Source: an uncultured beta proteobacterium
Lineage (GTDB): Bacteria > Pseudomonadota > Gammaproteobacteria > Burkholderiales > Burkholderiaceae_B
Assembly: GCA_903924715.1 (NCBI GenBank)
Contig: CAIYCP010000107.1
Span: 1 to 9,885 of the forward strand
Reading direction: 5' to 3'
DNA: 9,885 nucleotides
Notes under the pieces: model-generated
Told to the model about the DNA's origin: nothing
The model's database searches: none
What the model saw: only the letters and a program-made list of their open reading frames with translations
Translations under genes and position numbers: made by a program
Part shown: piece after piece, positions 5,388-9,885 of the stretch
Layout: each line of letters begins with the position of its first letter
How positions within the stretch are numbered: the first letter of the stretch is position 1

Positions 5388-6563
5388 ATGTCCGCCAAAA
5401 TTTCACTCGCAAGCTCGTCTGACCCCGTGCCCGCCTCCGCGATCTCGCCTGTTTCCGAGATCATTGACGAGCTTCGTGCTGGGCGAATGGTGATTCTGGT
5501 TGACGAAGAAGACCGTGAAAACGAGGGCGACTTGGTGATGGCGGCCGAGTTTGTGACCCCCGAGGCGATTAATTTTATGGTCACCCATGGGCGTGGCTTG
5601 GTGTGCCTGACGCTGACCGAAGAGCGCTGCAAGCAGCTCGAGCTCCCCCTGATGTCGGCGCGCAATGGCACCGCTTACGGCACAAACTTCACCGTTTCCA
5701 TTGAAGCGGCTGAGGGCGTCGAAACGGGCATCTCGGTCGCAGATCGGGCGCGTACCGTCCAGGTGGCTGTGGCGCGTGATGCCAAAGCACAAGATCTTGT
5801 GCAACCCGGCCATATCTTTCCACTGAAAGCGGTTCCTGGGGGCGTTTTGGTGCGCGCTGGGCATACTGAAGCCGGCTGTGACCTCACGCGCATGGCGGGG
5901 TTAACGCCCGCGGCCGTCATTTGCGAAATTCTTAAGCCAGATGGCACGATGGCGCGCCTGCCCGACCTGATCGAGTACGGTCGCACACACAAGTTAAAAA
6001 TTGGCACGATTGCCGATCTGATTCAGTATCGCAGCGAACACGAATCTGTGATTGAGCGTGTAGGAACACGCGAGATCCAAACCGCCTGGGGCACATTTCA
6101 GATGGTGGCGTACCGTGATACGGTTGCGGGCAACCCCCACATCGCCTTGATTTCTGGCCAGGTCGATCCACTGCGTGAAACCTTGGTGCGCGTGCACGAA
6201 CCGACCTCAATGCTTGATCTGCTCGATATTCATAGCGCCGGTCATACCTGGGGCGTGGCCGAAGCGCTGCAGGCCATCAAAGCGGCGCCAGCAGGCGTGA
6301 TGGTGTTTTTAAATTGCCAGGGCTCAGCCGAGCATTTGTTTAATCAAGTCGGTGCCTGGCCGGGTCAAACTAAGCCCACCGTTAAGCGTGAGTCGGGCCG
6401 CATGGATTTACGCACGTACGGTATGGGCGCACAAATTTTGCGTGATCTTAAAGTCGGTCAAATGCGTCTGATGGCGCGTCCTCGCAAAATGCCCAGCATC
6501 ATGCCTGGTTTTGGTCTGGACATCACAGGCTATGACCATCAACATCCCAATCGCAACACATAG
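5388..6563 (+). CDS. ribB: 3,4-dihydroxy-2-butanone-4-phosphate synthase with degenerate GTP cyclohydrolase II domain (RibBX type)
   Basis: Converts ribulose 5-phosphate to 3,4-dihydroxy-2-butanone 4-phosphate and formate, giving the four-carbon unit for lumazine. 391 residues. The RibB domain occupies about 20-220 with its acidic metal/substrate loop DEEDRENEGDL (39-49), HGRGLVC (67-73), TGISVADRARTV (113-124) and RAGHTEAGCDL (156-166). The C-terminal half (~225-382) resembles GTP cyclohydrolase II but lacks the three zinc Cys of CxTGDxFGSxRCDCG; that stretch reads HEPTSMLDLLDIHSAGHTWG (270-289). The RQEGRG segment reads NCQGSA (309-314), while LRTYGMGAQILRDL (341-354) remains. It is therefore predicted unable to act on GTP, as in the known RibBX variant, so a separate ribA should exist elsewhere. 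The ATG at 5388 is chosen because it lies downstream of the TATAAT and just before the conserved domain; an open in-frame extension reaches 5295. No Shine-Dalgarno is evident. ribH follows. Confidence 0.94.
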   Translation: MSAKISLASSSDPVPASAISPVSEIIDELRAGRMVILVDEEDRENEGDLVMAAEFVTPEAINFMVTHGRGLVCLTLTEERCKQLELPLMSARNGTAYGTNFTVSIEAAEGVETGISVADRARTVQVAVARDAKAQDLVQPGHIFPLKAVPGGVLVRAGHTEAGCDLTRMAGLTPAAVICEILKPDGTMARLPDLIEYGRTHKLKIGTIADLIQYRSEHESVIERVGTREIQTAWGTFQMVAYRDTVAGNPHIALISGQVDPLRETLVRVHEPTSMLDLLDIHSAGHTWGVAEALQAIKAAPAGVMVFLNCQGSAEHLFNQVGAWPGQTKPTVKRESGRMDLRTYGMGAQILRDLKVGQMRLMARPRKMPSIMPGFGLDITGYDHQHPNRNT

Positions 6564-6573
6564 GAAGCACACC

Positions 6574-7086
6574 ATGAGCCCCTTTACTTTAGAGCCAGAC
6601 ATGAACGGAGAAGGCTTGCACATCGGTATTGTGCGTGCCCGCTTTAACGAAGATATCGGCTTGATCGAGCTCGACACCTGCTTGCAAGAGCTTGAAGCAC
6701 TTGGCGTTGACGAGCGCGACATTATGGTTGTGACCGTGCCCGGTGCGCTTGAACTTGGTGTGACGCTTGCCCGCATGGCCGAAACCTTTGAGTTTGATGC
6801 CTTGATTGCGCTTGGCGCGGTGATCCGGGGTGAAACCTATCACTTCGAAATCGTCAGCAACGAAAGTGCTGCCGCGATTTCTCGGATTGCACTGGAAACC
6901 GGTATTCCCGTAGCCAACGGTGTGCTCACGACAGAAACGGATGAGCAAGCCGAAGCGCGCGCAGCGGATAAAGGCCGTGATTGCGCGCAGTGTGCCGTTG
7001 AAATGGCTAACTTAGTCGCAGCGCTTGAGCCTGAAGCAGACGACGAAGAGGGCGAAGATCTTGAACAAGCCGAAGCACGACGCTAA
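6574..7086 (+). CDS. ribH: 6,7-dimethyl-8-ribityllumazine synthase
   Basis: Condenses the RibB product with 5-amino-6-ribitylaminouracil to lumazine, the penultimate step of riboflavin synthesis; the family forms pentamers or 60-mers. 170 residues. Visible motifs are RFNEDI (23-28), VPGALEL (55-61), ALGAVIRGETYHFEIVSNE (79-97) with the catalytic His90, and GVLTTETDEQA (116-126). Compared with E. coli RibH, the loop after EQA is about four residues shorter (ARAADKGRDCA in place of ERAGTKAGNKGAEAA). The C-terminus carries an acidic tail EPEADDEEGEDLEQAEA at 152-168 beyond the usual end. The ATG is preceded by GGAA at about 7 nt, overlapping the ribBX stop region, and the gap to ribBX is 10 nt. 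The tail-coding DNA also holds the nusB ribosome binding site and start. Confidence 0.96.
   Translation: MSPFTLEPDMNGEGLHIGIVRARFNEDIGLIELDTCLQELEALGVDERDIMVVTVPGALELGVTLARMAETFEFDALIALGAVIRGETYHFEIVSNESAAAISRIALETGIPVANGVLTTETDEQAEARAADKGRDCAQCAVEMANLVAALEPEADDEEGEDLEQAEARR
7046..7052 (+). promoter_or_regulatory. Ribosome binding site supporting the TTG start of nusB
   Basis: AAGAGGG lies 8 nt before the TTG at 7061-7063, inside the ribH 3' end. It is the best Shine-Dalgarno among the possible nusB starts; TTG 7025, GTG 7097 and GTG 7106 have none of similar quality. Confidence 0.5.
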
Positions 7087-7552
7087 TTCAGCGGGTGTGC
7101 AGCCAGTGCGCAGCGCGCGCCGGCGCGCACGCGAGTTGGCCTTGCAGGGGCTATACGCGTGGCTAGTCAGCGGCACAGATAGTTTGCAAGACGCAGGCGA
7201 GATCGAAGCGCATCTTCACGAAGAGGAAGAGTTTGAACTCGCGGACGCCGCGTGGTTTAAAACCTTGCTGCATGGCTCAATGAAAGAGGCGGGGGCACTG
7301 CGTGAAAAATTTGCACCCTTTGTTGATCGCCCGATTGTTGAGCTTTCGCCCATCGAGCACGGAATTTTGTTGATTGGTAGCTTCGAGTTGATTCATCACA
7401 TCGAGGTGCCTTATCGCGTTGCCATTAACGAGGCGGTCGAACTTGCCAAATCCTTTGGTGGTACCGATGGTTTTAAGTTCGTCAACGGTGTCCTCGACAA
7501 ATTAGCCGCTGAAACACGCGCAGCAGAAGCGCGAACCCCGGTGCGTCGCTGA
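7061..7552 (+). CDS. nusB: Transcription antitermination factor NusB
   Basis: With NusE (ribosomal protein S10), NusB binds boxA RNA and helps RNA polymerase through rRNA operons. The chosen TTG start gives 163 residues. The NusB core starts at SARRRARELALQGLYAW (18-34), which matches the RNA-binding N-terminus (E. coli AARRRARECAVQALYSW). The C-terminal signature VPYRVAINEAVELAKSFG (116-133) and FKFVNGVLDKLA (138-149) are both intact. Residues 1-17 are a basic, variable extension. The start is uncertain: TTG 7061 overlaps ribH by 26 nt and has a good Shine-Dalgarno, while GTG 7097 lies 10 nt after the ribH stop and gives 151 residues without one. Placement between ribH and thiL is a common arrangement in proteobacteria. 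The thiL start is 8 nt downstream. Confidence 0.95.
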   Translation: MNKPKHDANSAGVQPVRSARRRARELALQGLYAWLVSGTDSLQDAGEIEAHLHEEEEFELADAAWFKTLLHGSMKEAGALREKFAPFVDRPIVELSPIEHGILLIGSFELIHHIEVPYRVAINEAVELAKSFGGTDGFKFVNGVLDKLAAETRAAEARTPVRR

Positions 7553-7560
7553 GCGCGCTT

Positions 7561-8538
7561 GTGGCCACCGAATTTGACTTGATCAAACGTTTCTTTAGCA
7601 GGCCTGTCTCTGCAGGTTTGTTAGGGGGCGGTGATGATTGTGCCTTGTTCGGGGTCACGCCAGGCTTGCAAGTAGCGACCAGCACAGACCTTCTTCTTGA
7701 AGGACGGCATTTTTTTTCAGACGTTGATCCGCGTTCGTTGGGGCACAAAGCCCTTGCCGTGAATCTTTCAGATTTGGCTGCGATCGGTGCGCGTCCGCTT
7801 GGTTGCTTACTTGGACTGGGTTTGCCCGCGATCGATGAGGCGTGGGTGCAGCAGTTTGCCGATGGCTTCTATGCGCTGGCTGCTCAGCATGGCTGCGAAT
7901 TAATTGGTGGCGACACTACTCGAAGTCAGCAAGGCATCACACTTAGCGTGACAGTGTTTGGTGAAGTCGAACCAAGCTTGGCGCTAAGACGCAACGCTGC
8001 ACAAGTTGGCGACGACATCTGGGTGTCGGGCACTCTCGGAGCCGCCGATATCGCCTGTCGGATGCTCGCGGGTGAAATCCCGCTCGACGCCGCACTCTTG
8101 CAGTCAACGCGCCGCGCGCTTGAGTGGCCAACGCCTCGCGTTGAATTGGGTCAACAGTTGCGTGCCTATGCCCACGCTGCGATTGATGTGTCAGATGGCC
8201 TGCTTCAAGACCTTGGGCATATCCTCGCCGGCAGTGGTGTTGGTGCAGAACTGCACGAGCAGCGCCTACCCGCGCACCCTGCCTTAAGTGGTCTACCTAA
8301 GCACGTACTGCCGCCCGAGGTGCTGCGCCGCGCTGTGCTTGCCGGTGGCGACGTCTATGAGCTGTGTTTTACTGCTGCGCCCGCCCAGCGCGCAATGCTT
8401 GAAAAAATCGGCCAAACGCTTGGTGTTGCCCTGACTTGTATCGGCACGATTCGTAAAGAGTCAGGGCTAGTCGTTTATGATCAGACCGGCACTGCGTTAT
8501 CTGATTTGCCGAGCGGCTTCGACCACTTCAGGATTTAA
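7561..8538 (+). CDS. thiL: Thiamine-monophosphate kinase
   Basis: Phosphorylates thiamine monophosphate with ATP to thiamine diphosphate, the active cofactor. 325 residues, normal for the family. The start is GTG (VATEFDLIKRFF), matching the family N-terminus (GEFELIxRxF), 8 nt after nusB with only a weak Shine-Dalgarno. Magnesium/ATP-binding motifs are GGGDDCALF (22-30), STDLLLEGRHF (41-51), HKALAVNLSDLAAIGARP (62-79) and GGDTTRS (116-122). Further motifs are VSGTLG (155-160) and IDVSDGLLQDLGH (208-220). The C-terminal family motif GGEDYELxFT reads GGDVYELCFT at 262-271, with Glu to Asp and Asp to Val. The rest of the protein looks intact, so it is probably functional. pgpA starts 6 nt downstream. 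Confidence 0.95.
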   Translation: MATEFDLIKRFFSRPVSAGLLGGGDDCALFGVTPGLQVATSTDLLLEGRHFFSDVDPRSLGHKALAVNLSDLAAIGARPLGCLLGLGLPAIDEAWVQQFADGFYALAAQHGCELIGGDTTRSQQGITLSVTVFGEVEPSLALRRNAAQVGDDIWVSGTLGAADIACRMLAGEIPLDAALLQSTRRALEWPTPRVELGQQLRAYAHAAIDVSDGLLQDLGHILAGSGVGAELHEQRLPAHPALSGLPKHVLPPEVLRRAVLAGGDVYELCFTAAPAQRAMLEKIGQTLGVALTCIGTIRKESGLVVYDQTGTALSDLPSGFDHFRI

Positions 8539-8544
8539 CCCACA

Positions 8545-9060
8545 ATGACTGACGTTTCAAAAAGACACCGTACAAGTTGGCCTAAGGCGGCGTGGGTGTT
8601 TTCTGATCCGGGTCGCATGTTGATGTTTGGCATGGGGTCTGGTTTGTTGCGTCCGGGCTCTGGCACCTGGGCGACGTTACTGGCCTGGTTTCTCTGGAGT
8701 GTAGCCGCACCTGGAGTCAGCGACCTTTACATCGGCCTTTTCTTGCTGGTCTGTTTTATTTATGGCTGTTGGGCTGCCGAGCGCGTGGCCAAGCAACTTG
8801 GCGTGCCCGACCATGTCGGCCTTGTTTGGGATGAGTTTGTGGCGTTTTGGCTGGTGCTCTGGCTTGTGCCCCAAAGCTTGCCCGCCCAAGCACTCGCTTT
8901 CGTGCTGTTTAGATTTTTTGATGTCGTCAAGCCTCCTCCAATCCGACAAGTCGATGCGCGCTTTAAAGGTGGCGTTGGTGTGATGCTCGATGATTTGCTG
9001 GCAGCGGGTTACACGCTTTTAGTCATGGCAATTGTGGTTCGGTTGGGCGTTACTCTGTAA
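8545..9060 (+). CDS. pgpA: Phosphatidylglycerophosphatase A
   Basis: Inner-membrane phosphatase converting phosphatidylglycerophosphate to phosphatidylglycerol. 171 residues, typical length. Family motifs in order are GMGSGLLRPGSGTWATLLAW (29-48), DHVGLVWDEFVAFW (89-102), FRFFDVVKPPPI (122-133) and GGVGVMLDDLLAAG (142-155), the last containing the conserved acidic pair. Hydrophobic segments at about 43-56, 61-78, 99-123 and 152-168 fit a small multi-spanning membrane protein. AGGA about 11 nt upstream of the ATG overlaps the thiL 3' end. It follows thiL by 6 nt, a frequent thiL-pgpA pairing in proteobacteria. The next gene, pncC, is 50 nt away. Confidence 0.95.
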   Translation: MTDVSKRHRTSWPKAAWVFSDPGRMLMFGMGSGLLRPGSGTWATLLAWFLWSVAAPGVSDLYIGLFLLVCFIYGCWAAERVAKQLGVPDHVGLVWDEFVAFWLVLWLVPQSLPAQALAFVLFRFFDVVKPPPIRQVDARFKGGVGVMLDDLLAAGYTLLVMAIVVRLGVTL

Positions 9061-9110
9061 TCGGCTTCTATCTCTTTGCGTTTGTTGTTCACGCGTTCAC
9101 AGGTAAAAAT

Positions 9111-9614
9111 ATGTCAACACAGATCGATCAGCTAGCTACCGAACTCGGTGAGCTTCTTATCAAACACAAAGGCTTGTTGGCCACGGCTGAGTCTTGCACG
9201 GGCGGTTTGCTGTCTGGCGCCGCGACGGCGATCGCAGGGTCAAGCGCCTGGTTTGATCAAGGGTGGGTCACCTATAGCAACGCGGCTAAACAAGCGCAAT
9301 TAGGCGTCACGCCTCAGGCGCTGTTGCAGTTTGGCGCGGTCAGCGAAGAGGTTGCACGCCAGATGGCCGTGGGGGTCTTAAACATGGCACCTCGCGCCAC
9401 GCTTGCCTTGACCACTACAGGCATCGCAGGCCCCGGTGGTGGCTCGCCTGGCAAGCCTGTGGGCTTGGTATGGTTTGGCTTTGCACAGCGCCGGCCGTCA
9501 GGGGTGGTGGTGCACGCGATTTCTAAAGTATTTGAAGGCGATCGCAAAGCTGTGCGTGAAAACTCGGTGGCATTCTCGTTAGCGACTGGCCAGCTGCTGC
9601 TGAAAGAAACTTAA
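9111..9614 (+). CDS. pncC: Nicotinamide-nucleotide amidohydrolase (CinA C-terminal domain family)
   Basis: Hydrolyses nicotinamide mononucleotide to nicotinate mononucleotide and ammonia, recycling the NMN released by NAD-dependent DNA ligase. 167 residues: the stand-alone C-terminal CinA domain without the N-terminal COG1058 domain, so the name pncC suits it better than cinA. Signature motifs are TAESCTGGLLSG (25-36), WVTYSNAAK (52-60), GAVSEEVARQMA (75-86), TGIAGPGGGSPGKPVGLV (103-120) and FEGDRKAVRE (141-150). The ATG has an AGG at 9101-9103 with 7-nt spacing. It is the last gene of the plus-strand run and converges on pyrF with only 11 bp between the stop codons. No hairpin terminator is visible there. 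Confidence 0.95.
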   Translation: MSTQIDQLATELGELLIKHKGLLATAESCTGGLLSGAATAIAGSSAWFDQGWVTYSNAAKQAQLGVTPQALLQFGAVSEEVARQMAVGVLNMAPRATLALTTTGIAGPGGGSPGKPVGLVWFGFAQRRPSGVVVHAISKVFEGDRKAVRENSVAFSLATGQLLLKET

Positions 9615-9625
9615 GCGTTCGAGCC

Positions 9626-9885
9626 CTAGCGATGCGCGTTGATGTCATCACGTGTTTGACGCGCTACCGCCGCTGCGGCTTCAGTCCAGTGGCCATCACC
9701 TTTTGCATACAAGATCGCGCGCGACGAATTAATCATCATCCCAGTTTTTTGCGCGTTGCAGCCAGCTGCACAGGTCGCCGCAACGTCACCCCCTTGCGCA
9801 CCAATGCCGGGCACCAATAAAGGCACGCTGTCGCCTACCGCCTTGCGTACCGCTGCCAATTCATTCGGAAACGTCGCGCCAACGA
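9626..9885 (-). CDS. pyrF: Orotidine 5'-phosphate decarboxylase (type 2), C-terminal part; 5' end outside window
   Basis: Decarboxylates OMP to UMP, the last step of pyrimidine nucleotide synthesis. About 85 C-terminal residues are visible, beginning VGATFPNELAAVRKAVGD. The phosphate-binding segment LLVPGIGAQGGDV and the downstream GMMINSSRAILYA are characteristic of the longer type 2 PyrF found in betaproteobacteria, mycobacteria and myxobacteria. The catalytic Lys/Asp region lies upstream and is not in the window. The reading frame stays open to the window edge, so the real start is beyond 9885. The stop codon is 11 bp from the stop of convergent pncC. Confidence 0.95.
   Translation of the reverse strand, partial: VGATFPNELAAVRKAVGDSVPLLVPGIGAQGGDVAATCAAGCNAQKTGMMINSSRAILYAKGDGHWTEAAAAVARQTRDDINAHR

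Noticed and set aside
6511..6573. Earlier ribH start inside ribBX
   Set aside because: The extra residues match nothing in lumazine synthases, whereas ATG 6574 has a GGAA ribosome binding site and the expected N-terminus.
9061..9110. Internal promoter before pncC
   Set aside because: TTG-rich sequence offers -35-like hexamers, but the only -10-like bases (TAAAAA) abut the ATG and overlap the ribosome binding site.
9615..9670. Terminator between convergent pncC and pyrF
   Set aside because: Only short, bulged pairings (GCGCGT with ACGCGC, around TGATG/CATCA) are present, inside the pyrF coding region and without a T-run.

Overview
This window is a chromosomal housekeeping region of a betaproteobacterium, most likely order Burkholderiales and close to Alcaligenaceae. 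That rests on the gene order (ribB fusion, ribH, nusB, thiL, pgpA, pncC, then convergent pyrF), on a RibB fused to a degenerate GTP-cyclohydrolase-II-like domain, and on the YfhL-type ferredoxin next to coaD and rsmD. Composition looks uniform, roughly mid-50s percent GC by eye. I see no insertion sequence, tRNA, rRNA, CRISPR array or sign of horizontal transfer. Thirteen protein genes fill the window, and the two at the edges are cut off.

Left block (1-2614): a minus-strand cluster rsmD > coaD > ferredoxin (16S rRNA methyltransferase, phosphopantetheine adenylyltransferase, 2[4Fe-4S] ferredoxin) is packed with overlapping or near-touching ends. It is divergent from ftsY (SRP receptor), and the two start codons are separated by one base. 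FtsY carries a long acidic A domain with a 9-bp in-frame tandem repeat. A strong hairpin without a U-tract separates ftsY from the next convergent gene.

Middle block (2690-5296): two minus-strand genes, a CYTH-CHAD protein (predicted triphosphate/polyphosphate-interacting) and, upstream of it, a HAD-IIB phosphatase. The 162-bp gap between them is the longest non-coding stretch of the window. It holds an FNR/CRP-type palindrome spaced from a -10-like hexamer as in class II FNR promoters, and a 12-bp palindrome embedded in a PhoB-box-like sequence.

Right block (5388-9614): a plus-strand run ribBX-ribH-nusB-thiL-pgpA-pncC. It combines riboflavin synthesis (DHBP synthase and lumazine synthase), transcription antitermination, thiamine diphosphate formation, phosphatidylglycerophosphate dephosphorylation and NMN deamidation. 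Spacing from ribBX to pgpA is tight enough for one transcript; pncC follows after 50 bp with its own ribosome binding site. A near-symmetric TATAAT/TATTAT element lies between the HAD gene and ribBX. Convergent pyrF (3' part only) closes the window.

I did not find a clearly new system. The points most worth a second look are the regulatory gap upstream of the CYTH-CHAD gene, the symmetric -10 element, the one-base divergent start pair of rsmD/ftsY, the FtsY repeat, and a substitution in a conserved ThiL motif.
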